From NCBI GenBank assembly GCA_015680685.1, contig MNCI01010443.1, positions 845,483-909,482 on the forward strand: a stretch of DNA of 64,000 bases, read 5' to 3'. The notes beneath the pieces were generated by a model that was not told where the DNA came from, searched no databases, and saw only the letters and a list, made by a program, of their open reading frames with translations. How positions within the stretch are numbered: the first letter of the stretch is position 1; each line of letters starts with the position of its first letter. The position numbers and the translations under genes are program-made. The stretch comes from Gnetum montanum (Eukaryota; Streptophyta; Gnetopsida; Gnetales; Gnetaceae). Below are positions 31,770 to 42,915 of the stretch, one piece after another.

Positions 31770-32517
31770 CCAAATGAAAACTAGTCCTTGAGTGAAGAAG
31801 AGGAGGAACAAGTTCTTTACAAAATATTAGGAAGGTATTGGATTATTGATTGACATACAAAGTGACACAAATGGAACAAATAGACTCCTAACTACCTGAG
31901 TGTACAAATTACAATCTTTTACAAAATTGGGTGTTCGTGACAAGAGAAGAGAAGACCCTAGAAAAAACTAACATCCACTCCTCTAGTAGCTGAAAAGCAA
32001 GAAAGAAGATTCAACAATCATGAAGAGTCCTTGTCATATGGTGCTGCTGATATTGCTTCCTTTTTGAGAATAATACCACTTCTACTACGTGCATTCCATC
32101 CATGCTTTCCATTGTAATCACAACAAAATCATGGATTAGCATGCAATGTGTAAAATATAGCTTTGAATTACCTCATCTCATCAGTGGTTACACTTGACCA
32201 GGTTGTGATTATGGTGGATTGATTTCATTAGTAGTGTTAGCGAGAAGATTGATAGATAGGGTAAAATAGATAAGTGGTTCATTAAATTTGAAAAAGTTCT
32301 ACACAAGGAAATATTTGAAGAGGGTGTAAGAATTCACAACAATAAAAGGGAAAGTTCATTAAAAAATGTTGTAAAGATGTGTACAATTGGATGTCGTTAA
32401 TGAGCTAAAGAAAAGAATTTGATTGTAAGAGTGTCTAAGGATAAAGAACTTAACTAACCAAACCAAAAGATATGCAAGTGGGTCCTCCCCAAAGTAAGCA
32501 CAGGTCTTTTATTGCCC
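31770..32517 (-). other. A4 3' untranslated region
   Basis: No coding sequence recognised. Shares TGGGTCCTCCCCAAAG (32470, minus of the GGGGAGGACCCACT block of A2 and A3). Confidence 0.5.
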
Positions 32518-33190
32518 TTACATAACTTCAAATTTAGGTGTTTCATAAATTATATGGTGCTTTTTGTTGTATGCCTTGTGCAACTCATTAGATGATAGGG
32601 CCACCAATTGGTTTTTGTCTAGCAAGTTGAGATTCATCAATCTTTCTTTTTGTGCTAGACTCAAGTCAAGGTCAAGGTCACAAGCTATTGATAGTGTACG
32701 AAGCTTAGATTGAATAGGGAGTATTGGTAATTTTCCATACACAAGCTCATAGGGGGAGTAGCTTATAAGAATTTTCTATGTTGAGCAATAGGCCCAAAGG
32801 GCATCATTGAGTTTTGTGCTCTAGTCTTTCCTATATTTGCTGATAGTTCTTGTTAGAATCTTGGTGATTTCCCTATTAGTAACCTTAGCTTGACCAATGG
32901 CTTGGGGGTGGTAGTGTGTTATGAGTTTATGTTCAACCCCCAAGAATTGCATGAGCTTCTAAAAAGTAGTGTCTATAAAGTGAATTCCATTATCAGAAAT
33001 TAATGCACATGGCACACCAAACCTATCTACAACTTTTTTTTGTACAAACCAAGAAGCAGTAGAAGATGTACAATCGATGATGGCTACTGCTTCTACCCAT
33101 TTCGTACAATAGTTAACAATGACTATGATGTATGCATTTCCATTTAGCATGGGCATGATGGAACCCATGAAGTCAATGTCTCAAATGTTG
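32518..33190 (-). pseudogene. A4 integrase core and C-terminal region
   Basis: C-terminal part MYGKLPILPIQSKLRTLSIA and LDLDLSLAQKERLMNLNLLD (32518-32742). Core: IVNYCTKWVEAVAI with Asn in place of the first catalytic Asp, LISDNGIHFIDTTF with the second Asp kept, and GQAKVTNREI with Lys in place of the catalytic Glu. Stops near 32945 and others break the frame. Confidence 0.82.
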
Positions 33191-33530
33191 AAGGACTCTA
33201 GTGATTAAATCCATTGTTGAGGTCCATCCATTTGAGTAGTCATTCCACCATCTCATTGGTAGCTTTTGCAAGAGTGAACATATTGATGAGCATCCCTAAA
33301 AATTGTTGGTCAATAGTACCTTTCCATTAGGATTTTAATGGTTGTGCATCTTACAACATAGAGGCCTCCACAAGGACCTTCATGAGCATATTGAAAAATG
33401 CATAGTTGATTAGCATCAGGGACATACTAATAAACTAGGCCATTAGTGCACACCTTATAGAGGTGTCTATTGATCTCCATAAAGTGTTTCACTTGGTGAA
33501 GAGATTTTTATTTCTTTTGGTGGCCCAACC
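33191..33530 (-). pseudogene. A4 integrase zinc-binding region
   Basis: Collinear with A1 642-935 at base level (for instance the CATGAGCATATTGAAAAATG and GGGCCTCCACAAGG-like blocks) but with many stops; the HHCC pattern is only partly preserved. Confidence 0.6.
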
Positions 33531-34140
33531 CTTGTGACATCTCTTGGGTGAGAAGATAGGTAAGAATGCCATCATAACATTTGGGCTCATTCAGCAATTA
33601 TCTAGTTATAGCCCCAACAAAGAGGAGTTCATCAGGAAACATATTAGATAATGAGCTTTTGTTTTCTTTGTTGTCCCATCATAATCGAGATAAGTGATCA
33701 ACAATCAAATTCTTAGTGCCCTTTCAATCTATCATTGTAAGATCAAATTCCTATAAGATCACTAGCCATCATATGACATGGGGGCTCACTGTTGGCTTGT
33801 TCATCAAGAAGTGGTTGTCATTGTGATTTGTATGCACAAATACTTTGTATCCAAGCACATAATGCTTGAACTTTTCTAGAGCAAACACCACTATCATCAT
33901 ATCTTTTTCTATGGTGGTGTAGTTTAGTTGTGCATCCACAATGATTTGGCTAGCATAGTGGATGTAATATGGATGTTTTTTATCATCCAATTGTGTAACC
34001 ATAACTTCCAAGGCATAAGTTGCTGCATTTGACATAACATAAAATGGTATGGACTAGTTAGGTGCTTGTAGGATTGGAGTTTCTATAAGTTTCTCTTTTA
34101 GCTATTGGAATGCTTGTTCACATTCATTAGTCCAGATAAA
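33531..34140 (-). pseudogene. A4 RNase H domain
   Basis: 33769-34035 reads VMSNAATYALEVMVTQLDDK, HPYYIHYASQIIVDAQLNYT, TTIEKDMMIVVFALEKFKHY, HTNHNDNHFLMNKP. The catalytic Asp of the DAS motif is Asn here (SNAAT), and the second region has NHND for DHSA. Confidence 0.8.
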
Positions 34141-35006
34141 TGAATCATTCTTCTTTATTAGCTTAACCAATAGTTTTAAGATCTTAGAGAAGTTCTCTAT
34201 GAATTGCTGGTAGTAGCTAGTATGTCCAAGGAATGATTGAAATCTCTAATAGTTTCTAATTGACGATTTATTTCTTAGATGACCCTTATTTTTTTAGGGT
34301 CTACCTCAATTCCTAATATTCTATGTCCTAATACAATGTCTTCTTGGACCATTAGATGACTCTTTTGCCAATTGAGCTTGAGGTTTGTCTCAACACATTT
34401 TTTCAGTACTCACTCAAGGAAGTCCAGGGCTTGCTCAAATGTAGCTCCATAGGTGGAGAAGTCATCCATGAAGACTTCCACATCACTATCGATTTTCTAT
34501 TGAAAAATTCTTAGAACTAGGCATTAGAATGTAACATGGACATTACATAGACCAAAAGGCATCTTGTGATATCCAAAAGTCCCCCAAGGACTTGTGAATG
34601 TTGCTTGGCCTAGTCCTTTAGCATAATCTAGATTTGGTTATAGAAACTATAACCATCCAGGAAACTGTAGTAGCAATGCCCAAATATTGTGTCTAATACC
34701 TAATCAAAAAATGGCAATAGAAAATTTTCCTTGAATCTTTCCATATTCAATAGAAAAAAATCGATGTAGACCCATCACTTGCCTCCTTTCTTAGGCACAA
34801 TAATGAGTGGACTAACCCACTCACTATTCACAATGTGATAAATGAACCCCACCTTGAGAAGTTGTTCAATTTCCTCTTTAACAATATGCTTTAGTTTTGC
34901 ATTCAATCACCTCTGTGGTTGCCTCTTTGGCTTCATGACCAAATCAGTGTAGATACGATGCTGGCATATCTTAGGATAAATCCCTATGAGTTTAGGATAT
35001 GAGTAG
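34141..35006 (-). pseudogene. A4 reverse transcriptase
   Basis: Minus strand retains LNWQKSHLMVQEDIVLGHRI-like thumb, the VFMDDFST active site (both Asp intact, about 34455-34480), and PLIIVPKKGGK-type fingers near 34790. Frame is broken by many stops and small indels. B2 cuts the linker upstream at 35006/35007. Confidence 0.82.
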
Positions 35007-36117
35007 TGAAACACCACTAATTTCGAGCTTTAGCATTACAACTACAAATTTGTCTAAGTGTCAAAACCTAGAAAATTCTTCTAAGTGTTGGTGCTACACT
35101 CATGAGCATAGCTAGTGTAACAAGTTTTTCTAAGTATCCTTGCTATGCTCTAGAGCGTAGCAAGCATAGCTAGTACTGGACATCCAATTTTGCAAAATTT
35201 GACTAAGTGTTTTGCTATGCTTCAAAGTGTAGCCAGTGTAGCACTACAGAGAAGCCTCCAAAAGCCTCTAGAGCTTAGCATCAGCCTTCACCTTAGCTCC
35301 AGCACTCCTTTGGCAAGTAAGATTAGCAATTTTCATTTCTCTTGCACTCCCCATTTTTCCCAAATTGTACCTATGCTCTAGAGCGTAGCAAGCATATCAA
35401 CCAAAGTTAGAAAGTTTTCTAGTCACCTTTGAACTTAGAAAATTTTCTGAATTTTTCTTGTAGTCCCACCTACAACACTACCATGTCATACCTGATCGAC
35501 ATTTTGGGCCAACCCATGTCCTATAAATACCCCTAGAACCCCAATGTTTTAATGATTGGCATTCCTTGACTATCAGCATTCCCTGACTATTGGCATTCTC
35601 AAGTGGTTGGCATTCCTTAGATGTGAGCATTTTTAAGCACTTCACATTAGGCATTTTGGCATCTTGGCATTGAGCTTCATGGGCAAATGAGATCCAAAGC
35701 ACACCACACCAATACAAAGGCATAGTTGCACTGCATGGTACACCATGGTGACCAACTCAATAGGCATGATTCATCACAGTGAGCGCTAGACTTCATAGCC
35801 TAACACCATTGAGACTATGATTGCACTTTCATTTGGGGTGGTGTTCCATTTCTCTCTTCCATTTCTAGCATTTTCTTACATTTTTTTACATCTTTCTGCA
35901 CTTTTTCACACATCATCATGTTGTACTACATATTGTTTGTATTTGCATTTTGGCTAACCATGCCACCCCTCGATTGCATCCACTACCTTGGTTGCAACTG
36001 GCAATGTCCCTATTTGATTGACAAGATTGTTTAGGATGCTTCGCCTCCATTTTCAACAAGGGCCTCGCGTGGAGGTGAGGTTAGTAATTCCAACCATTGA
36101 CATTTTCAACCGTTATA
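35007..36117 (+). repeat. B2 5' LTR
   Basis: 1111 bp, starts TGAAACACCACTAATTTCG. U3 contains CTATGCTCTAGAGCGTAGC-type palindromes (35148-35185, 35216-35250, 35370-35396). TATA 35521-35530. The U5 carries TGGCATTCC repeats (35556-35610). Confidence 0.85.
35521..35530 (+). promoter_or_regulatory. TATA box of B2 5' LTR
   Basis: CTATAAATAC; the 3' LTR has the decayed form TTGTAAATAC at 41535-41545. Confidence 0.75.
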
Positions 36118-36121
36118 GTTT

Positions 36122-36141
36122 TTGGCACTAGAAGGATGGCC
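36122..36141 (+). other. B2 primer-binding site
   Basis: TTGGCACTAGAAGGATGGCC, 18 of 20 to B1, five bases after the LTR. Confidence 0.75.
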
Positions 36142-36359
36142 TTGCCATTTCCTTCTCCATTTTCTGATTATTGTCCCACATGCTCTCTCCACCATCAGTT
36201 GGTGTAGATTAGACCCCATTTTCAATTCCCCTAGAACCCCATTAGACAAAAGCTGAAGTGTATCTTTAGCACTTAACCAAAACTCTAGATACTCTGGAGA
36301 GTGTAACAAGTTCTTAGAGCATAGCAAGTTCTAGTGTAGCAAGCATAGCACCAGAGTCA

Positions 36360-36612
36360 GCCATTTTCAGCAACTTTCACAATTAGCATTTTTTCTACAT
36401 TCTCATACTTAGCATTTTTTTTTGCATTTTCATACTTAGTCTAAATTTTTATAGTCTTACACTTGATCAATTTGTTTCGCAATTTCCATACTTAGTCATT
36501 TTTCTACATTTTTACACTTAACCATTTTTCTACATTTTTAGCCATTTTTCTACTACTGGTAGACTTAGTCATTTTTCTACAATTTTTAGAGTTAGCCATT
36601 TTTTTTTGCAAA
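36360..36612 (+). repeat. B2 leader repeats
   Basis: About eight imperfect copies of CTTAGYCATTTTTCTACATT, period 25-35 bp. The B3 leader carries the same repeat at 44825-45010, so it is a family B leader feature. Confidence 0.7.
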
Positions 36613-36842
36613 TAGTAACTCTCACAACCTGATATGTGAACATGAATCCAAATCAACATTCCACGTCGGTGTCTAACACATTTGACACCATGATCCACCC
36701 AAAGCGGGTTGCACTAAGCCATGAATAATACAATTTTGTTTGTGCCAAAATCCAAGCAAGATTATAAGTGGATCACCTCGACCTAGAGGCAAAACAAGAT
36801 TACAAATGAGTGCACTGAGATGGATGGGAGAACAACCACTCC

Positions 36843-38640
36843 TTGTTTAACATAATCCCACTCACAGAGTCCTACCACCATTTGTTGTTGCATCTCATCT
36901 ATGAGAATGAGCATGATGTAGGGACAACCTACAAAGAAGCCTCACAGGAGGAAGAAGATGAGTTCAAGACCCACTCTAAATGCGAGAGCCCCCTCTACAT
37001 GATCTTCCAACAATTTCTCCTTAGTACAGCCCCTCCTTGGTTCGGTCTACTTATCCTTTCTAAGATGGTGACCATGCCAATTCAGCCTTCCTTATGAGCG
37101 ATTGATGCATTTTCCCAACCCTATGCTCATGTAGGGGCCACCTCCCAATCCTAGATGACTAAGGCATCATATGTACTATTTGTCTCATCAACATCCATGG
37201 TGTTTGTCCAACTGACTCGTGTGTGTCCTGCCTTGGTCACCACACCCATCTCTCAGCTAATGCATCAACTAAACCTGTCCACTATGACATTAAACTGGCA
37301 ACAACTATTTGCTACAACATTAAACTGGTAAACTCCACAACCAACAATCTAATCCTATGCTATGAAACCAAAAAAAGCCCAACCAATGCAACTAGCTAGC
37401 ACATCCCCAAGCTTGGATAAAGTATTCCAGCTAATCCAAAGTTTGACAAAGGAGATAAACCAACTCAAAGGTGCCTCCTTCAAAACTATCAAGGTGGTGG
37501 ACTTCTACCAAGATGACCCCATAAGTCCTATGATTCCACCCCTGACTCTTCCAACTAAGGTCTAACTACCTCAACTTACCAAGTACAATGGTGAAGGATA
37601 CCCAAATGCACACTTAGTCACATTTCGATTTGAGTGCTTGCTCCTTCAAGCCTGGCCACATGCCATCATGCACGTGTTTCCCATGTCACTCATTAGCAAG
37701 GCCTTAAACTAGTATCATGTACTACCCAAGGCCTCAATCTCTTCTTTGAAGGATATCCTAAGCTAGTTTTTAACACACTTTAGGTACAACCTAAAGCTTC
37801 AAGAAACCCTTGACTAGGTCATGCAGGTCAAGTAGGGGCCCTTAGAGCCCGTGCCAAAATTCCTCCAATGCTCAAGCATTGCATTGAGTGAAATGCATGA
37901 ACCCCTATCAAAGATGCACCTACTGGCCATCTTCAAGGGTGCAGTGAACGACTTCATCAAGTCCAAACTATATTACCTAGCCCTAAAGTCTTTTAGCCAA
38001 GCCTTTGCTCAAACGAAAGGCATAGAAGAGGTAGTGCAAGCTAGCAATGACCTAGCCTACATGGTCTACAAAAATCAACATGTGCACAAGCAAAACACAA
38101 AAGTGGTAATAGTGGCCACAAGCACAAAAGTAACTAACCGGGGCCCGATGGCTAAGCAACCCAAGGCCCCAACTCACAAAGCCATCAACTTTAGTGCCAA
38201 CTCACCTCCATTGGAAAGGGCCACCCCAAGGCTCAACTTTGATCACAAGGATCACTCAACGTATACATCACTATCAATGGAACCCTTTGAACTACTGGAG
38301 AAACTCCTAAAAGATGAACAAATCCAACATAAAAATGTATTAGAGATTGCCTACAAAAAACATGACAGGTACTATGAACTATTGAGGAACCTTACCTTAG
38401 TAGTATCGAACGAGCCCCCAGTCCCACAACATTTTAAATTGGACCAATACTATCATTACCACCAATTGTATGTTCATAGTACAAAAAAATCTCATGCTTT
38501 GTAGGATGATCTGCAAAGAATGATAGAATAGAGCCAATTGGTGCTCGACATAGTAAGCCAATCCAACATAGATTACACTTCCTACATCATAAACTCCATT
38601 AGTATAGGTGGCAAGTCTAAACCTATGTAACAACCTTTTA
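36843..38640 (+). pseudogene. B2 gag
   Basis: After a Pro/Gln-rich start (PKKAQPMQLASTSPSLDKVF, 37362-37565) the capsid-like block reads LPQLTKYNGEGYPNAHLVTF, FECLLLQAWPHAIMHVFPMS, LKDILSXFLTHFRYNLKLQE (37565-37850, with stops), then 217 open residues (37851-38504) with IALSEMHEPLSKMHLLAIFK and YYELLRNLTLVVSNEPPVPQ. The pattern fits a Tat-type Retrotrans_gag domain. No zinc knuckle was recognised. It is homologous to B3 gag at 46160-47300. Confidence 0.72.
37280..37335. repeat. ACATTAAACTGGCA repeat pair
   Basis: Two copies of CTATGACATTAAACTGGCA-like sequence 35 bp apart inside gag of B2. Same unit at 38770-38830, 40545-40735 and 53203-53345. Confidence 0.7.
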
Positions 38641-38769
38641 TGATCGCATGCCTTCCAACAAGGCAAGGATCCCCTTGGCCTCCATAAGAAAGAGGCCCAA
38701 CTTTGTTATTAAAGTGCCACCTCAAGCACCCACAACATCCTTTGTGGTCAAGGTCCCATAGCAATCATT

Positions 38770-38830
38770 CACTAAGACATTAAACTAGCAATCAAATCAA
38801 CTATTTGCTAAGACATTAAACTGGCATGAC
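38770..38830. repeat. ACATTAAACTGGCA repeat pair
   Basis: Two copies (CTAAGACATTAAACTAGCA, CTAAGACATTAAACTGGCA), separated by AACTATTTG as in the 37280 pair. Confidence 0.7.
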
Positions 38831-39299
38831 ACAACAACAACAACCACTAAGCAACCTTTCATAATCAAGGTGCCACAATAAGTTGGCCCTGCAACAACTC
38901 CTAAACCACTATTTTTCATAAGGGTGCCACAACATGATGGCCCCTCACCTATCCAAAGCCCAACAGTGGGCAACGACTTGGTCTCTCCTCCTTCAGGGGC
39001 TGATCCCACTAGCAACTTGGGTAGGCATATCAAATGGCAACACAAGAGGATGAACGAGCATCTTGAAACCCCCATGGCCAAAGTAAAGGCCATAACCAGC
39101 AAGCAACAACTAAATGCTAGGGTCCTTACTCCCAAGCAAGCCAAGCCCATGTCCCCTCCATGAGAGATCCGTCTCTCATGCCACATGGAAGAAGTCAAGA
39201 CCAACACAATGACTAATGATAAGGACTTCATAGTAGCACTTAAGTAAAAGAACATAATGTTGAGCTTGTACGACCTGGTCATGACCTCATCTACTTACC

Positions 39300-39970
39300 A
39301 CTTAGCATTGTTCAAAATGTTAGCTTCCATTCCTATTATGGAGGACATCCTTGTAGATGAGGCATCCATCTGTGCAATAATGTTATCTCCTACACCATAG
39401 GAATTAGGTTCAACATCCCTAGCATTTTGCAATGATGCAGTCAAGATCAACCCTGAATGAGGGGAAGTCACTATAGCTCCATTATCCATTAGCATACATG
39501 TTGGGCAGTGCACAATTTGTAGAGTGCATGTTAATGATGGTGCAATAACAAATGTAGTCCTGTACTTTGTCATTGAAAAGCTAGGACTAGAAAATGAAAT
39601 CAAGCCAACCAAAATTGCATGTCTAAAATCCTTCAATGGATCATGCATCACTATCAGGGGTACAATCAACTTAGCCTTTGTGGAAAGAGAGCCATTCCCC
39701 ACTAGTGCAGATTTCATTGTCATAGAGGAGATGCCAAGCTTCAACCTAATCCTAGGTAGGCCTTGGCTAGCCCAACTATGGGCCATCTCCTCTCCCATCC
39801 ACCAAGAAGTCCACCTTCCATATGAAGGTGGTCAAGTTATCATCCATGGTGATAACACCTCCTCTTTAGCTATCCACAATAAAGACATGTCACAAGTGTC
39901 GGAGGCAGAGTTTCTTGGTGGTACACCTATGACAACCAATGCAACGCCTAAGGCTAATACACCCGAATGA
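39300..39970 (+). pseudogene. B2 aspartic protease
   Basis: Frame 39524-39970 has VVLYFVIEKLGLENEIKPTK, LKSFNGSCITIRGTINLAFV, ADFIVIEEMPSFNLILGRPW and the usual LHPSTIHQ-like end (SSPIHQEVHLPYEGGQVII). The ILGRPW and ADFIVIE motifs fix it as a retroviral-type protease. The expected DSGAxxN active site should lie at about 39490-39530, where VHVNDGAITNVV is read; the DG pair is retained but its first residues differ (N for the usual variant D-S/N-G). Upstream parts have stops. Confidence 0.75.
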
Positions 39971-40544
39971 GTGGTTGAAGCCAACAGCCTCTTAGAGGAT
40001 CCTAAGCCTTGCATTCCCCTTAATCTATGCCCAATTAGAAAGCAAATATATGATTAAGACTTTCCATTGGCCAAAAAACTGCTAAGAGCCTACTTACCCC
40101 TTACCTCCACTTACCATACATTTTTGACTTTTGTTTGAATCACACTAGCCTACACATTTAAATTTTTCTACTTGCTTAGATCACATATTTCATTTTTTTC
40201 ATATGTGTTTTTCTTTGTTTACACACCCATCCACTTATCTTATGCATTACATTTGAAAAATATCAAAAACATATAAAAATAAAAAAACATAAAACTACAA
40301 AAACACATGGCCCAAAAAGGCCTTAAACTAGCCCATAGCCTGGAATGACCTAAAACTATTAATTTTTTCATTGCTTTGCTTTCATTTGTACATTTTAAGT
40401 CTACTTATAATAAGTGTTACTTGATGTTATTTTTCCAGTTGATTTTTGCAGAATCTTGCAAGCACATAGCATGACTACACATGTAGCATCACATCTCACA
40501 TAAGCAAGGTAAACTTGTCTATCATGATACAAAAAATTGGCACA
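39971..40544 (+). other. B2 post-protease region, pol missing
   Basis: AT-rich, no RT or integrase motif in any frame. Family B normally continues with an RT linker here (compare B3 53560). I take it as a deletion of pol followed by 3' UTR. Confidence 0.5.
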
Positions 40545-40735
40545 GATAGTATGCTATGACTATAAAATAGCACAAATCATCCTTGGGTCATGACGTTAAA
40601 CTGACATAACATCCACCATTTACTATGATGTTAAAATAGCACCTAGCAGTCTACTAAGACTATAAACTAGCACATCACGATCTGCCAGGACCTTAAACTA
40701 GGTTCATAGTTTGCCAAGACTTTAAACTGGCATGT
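40545..40735. repeat. minisatellite of ACTTTAAACTGGCA-type units
   Basis: Five to six units, period 32-38 bp, each with CYAWGAYNTTAAACTRGCA; closest to the B3 cluster at 53203-53345. Confidence 0.75.
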
Positions 40736-41006
40736 TGTTGATATGTTGGAGCACTCTAATGAGAGTTCAACGTTTTAGGGGCAAACCACTCCATGCCATG
40801 GTCACCATAAGCTATGCTAACTTTACATCTTGCATCAGGATCCACTATTTGCATTTCATCTCCCTAGCATTATCTATACCCCTTAGCACTCTTGAGCATG
40901 GTGAAGCATCATCTGATCTTGTACTAATGAGTAGTGTTGGTGTTGTTCTTGCTGAGGTGTTTTGTATTCTTTGTTTATGTCTTTTACACCACTTCTCTAG
41001 ATGTCA

Positions 41007-41018
41007 ACAAAGAGGGGC
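41007..41018 (+). other. B2 polypurine tract
   Basis: CAACAAAGAGGGG just before the 3' LTR start TTAAAACACTACC (mutated TGAAACACTACC). Confidence 0.65.
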
Positions 41019-41020
41019 AA

Positions 41021-42173
41021 TTAAAACACTACCAATTTTAAGCTTCAGCATTGCAACTATAAATTTTTCTTAAGTGTCAAAACTTGGTAAATTATTCTAA
41101 GTGTTGGTGCTACACTCCTAAGCATAGTTAGCGTAGGAAGTTTTTTTAAGTATTCTTACCATGCTCTAGCTAGTGTAGCCAATATTGGACATCCAATTTT
41201 ACAAAATTTGACTAAGTGTTGTGCTACGCTCCAGAGTGTAGCCAGCATAGCACTATAGAGAAGCCTCCAAAAGCCTCCAGAGCTCACCATCAACCTTCAC
41301 CTTGGCTCTATCACTCCTTTAGCAAGTAAGATTAAAAATTTTCATTTCTCTTGCACTCCCCATTTGCCCAAAAATTGTACCTATGCTCTAGATCATAGTG
41401 AGCATAGCAGCCAAAGTTAGAAAATTTTTAGGTCACCTCTGGACATAGAAATTTTTTAAAATTTTTCTTATATTCCTACCTACCACACTACCATGTGGCA
41501 CTTGATCCACATTTTGGGCTAACCCTAGCCTTGTAAATACCTTTAGAATACCAACATTTTAGCAGTTGGCATTGCCTAATTATTAGCATTCCCAAGTGGT
41601 TGGCATTCCTTAGATGTGAGCATTTTTAAGTACTTGGCATTTGGCATTTTTGTACCTTGTTATTGAGCTCTATGGGCAGATAAGACCTAGAGCACACCAC
41701 ATCAGTAAAGAGACATATCTGAACCACATGGTACACTACGACGACCAACACAGTAGGCACGATTCATCATGGTGAGCACTTGACTTCATGGCCCAACACC
41801 ATTGAGACTGTGACTGCGTTTCCATTGTGCCTATTGTACATCGTGTATCTTTTGAGACCTTTTCAGAGTTAACTATGCTACCATTTGGGGTGGTGTCTCA
41901 TTTCTCTCTCCCATTTCTAATATTTTCTTGCATTTTTTTGCATCTTTCTGCACTTTTTTTACATGTATTGTTTGCATTTGGATTTCAGCTAACCATGCAC
42001 TTGGTTGCATCCACCACCTTAGTTGTAACTAGCAAAGTCCCTATTCGATCGACAAGATTGTTTAGGGTGCTCCACCTCTGTTTTCAGCAAGGCCCTCATG
42101 TGAAGGTGGGGTTAAGGCTATGTATCCATTGACTCCTTGGTGATTCCAGCTACTAACATTTTCAATTGTTACA
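41021..42173 (+). repeat. B2 3' LTR
   Basis: 1153 bp aligning throughout with the 5' LTR (for instance GAAGCCTCCAAAAGCCTC at 41262, GTTTAGG-TGCTCCACCTC at 42060). It ends AATTGTTACA. Many differences between the two LTRs show an old insertion. Confidence 0.85.
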
Positions 42174-42490
42174 ATTAAGCAAAAGTTGTTGATCATTTTT
42201 CAACTACATTTAATAACATCTTTTTTTTGTTTTAGAGAAATATTAGCATTTATTATTAATGAGTTTTCATTTTTCAAAAGTAGATATTCCATGCTGACAA
42301 ATAGAGTTTTTAGTTCAAGGGGCTCTTGCTCGAAATTTTTAGGAATTTCCAACTCTCCCTAGTAGGTATCATGATTTGCATCATCAAAGAGTTGGTGATG
42401 AACTTGCTCTAGTTCATCCATGCTTGTGACATATGCACATGTTAAGCTCTTAGTTGGTTCCATGCAAAGTGTGCTTCTCTCAGAATTAGT
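42174..42490 (-). pseudogene. A4 protease-RT linker, right of B2
   Basis: Minus strand equals the A1 linker: GATCAACAACTTTTGCTTAA resumes FAWLYPEL-type sequence, and TTAGGAATTTCCAACTCTCC (42336) equals A1 TTAGGAATTTCCAACTTCCC (2625). Frame broken. Confidence 0.72.
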
Positions 42491-42915
42491 AGTCAGCCAC
42501 TGGGTGCTTTTCTATTTTGTGGTTGCTACGTACAGAGACACCTTTGAATTTTTGCTTCTAGTGCACACTGCTTGCATGTAGAGATGGATGCTCGTTTCAC
42601 TGCTCAAAGTTTTTGCACACAATTGCACCCTATATCACTGTACGTGATGCATGGTACTCACTTCTTCTCAATATTCCCGAATGAATTTGCTTTAGATATT
42701 TCCAGAGAAAGATCTCTGATGTCTATTCTTACATTAATAGTCCTTACCCATTCCCTTCTGATGATGATTATGAAGTCCCCTTTATGGTTTTCCACCTTGA
42801 TCACTAAGAAATTAGTAGGATAAGACCACCCATAGACAATGGTCATAATGTCTTCTACTAATTTCAATGGAACAATAACAGACTAGTCTTCCAATTATAA
42901 TATAATATTTCTCTT
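42491..42915 (-). pseudogene. A4 aspartic protease C-terminal half
   Basis: 42658-42867 reads LVEDIMTIVYGWSYPTNFLV, ENHKGDFIIIIRREWVRTIN and LSLEISKANSFGNIEKK, equal to the second half of the A1 protease. The first half with the active site is cut off by B3 at 42916. Confidence 0.8.

Larger units (their letters stand above)
35007..42173 (+). mobile_element. B2: Tat-like LTR retrotransposon with gag and protease only
   Basis: 5' LTR 35007-36117, primer site 36122-36141, leader repeats, gag, protease, a minisatellite, polypurine tract 41007-41018 and 3' LTR 41021-42173. No RT or integrase is present between protease and 3' LTR. It lies in the A4 linker: A4 sequence TTTAGGATATGAG left and TTAAGCAAAAGTTGTTGATC right are consecutive in A1/A2. 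No clear target duplicate remains. Confidence 0.85.
12714..42915 (-). mobile_element. A4: family A element serving as host for A2, A3, B2 and B3
   Basis: Its minus-strand parts are: 3' LTR in three pieces (12714-13071, 22979-23147, 31415-31757), polypurine tract (31758-31769), 3' UTR, integrase, RNase H, RT (32518-34945), then, beyond the B2 insertion, the linker and protease (42174-42915), where B3 cuts it. The pieces join into one collinear Athila-like order matching A1. The gag and 5' LTR were not found right of B3 and may lie beyond the window or be deleted. Coordinates cover the whole host span including the nested elements. Confidence 0.8.

Noticed and set aside
35002-42178. A target-site duplication for B2
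   Set aside because: Flanks AGTAG and ATTAA do not match; homology of flanking A4 sequence supports the insertion but not a duplicate.
42572-42823. Plus-strand frame of 83 codons
   Set aside because: Antisense of the A4 protease.
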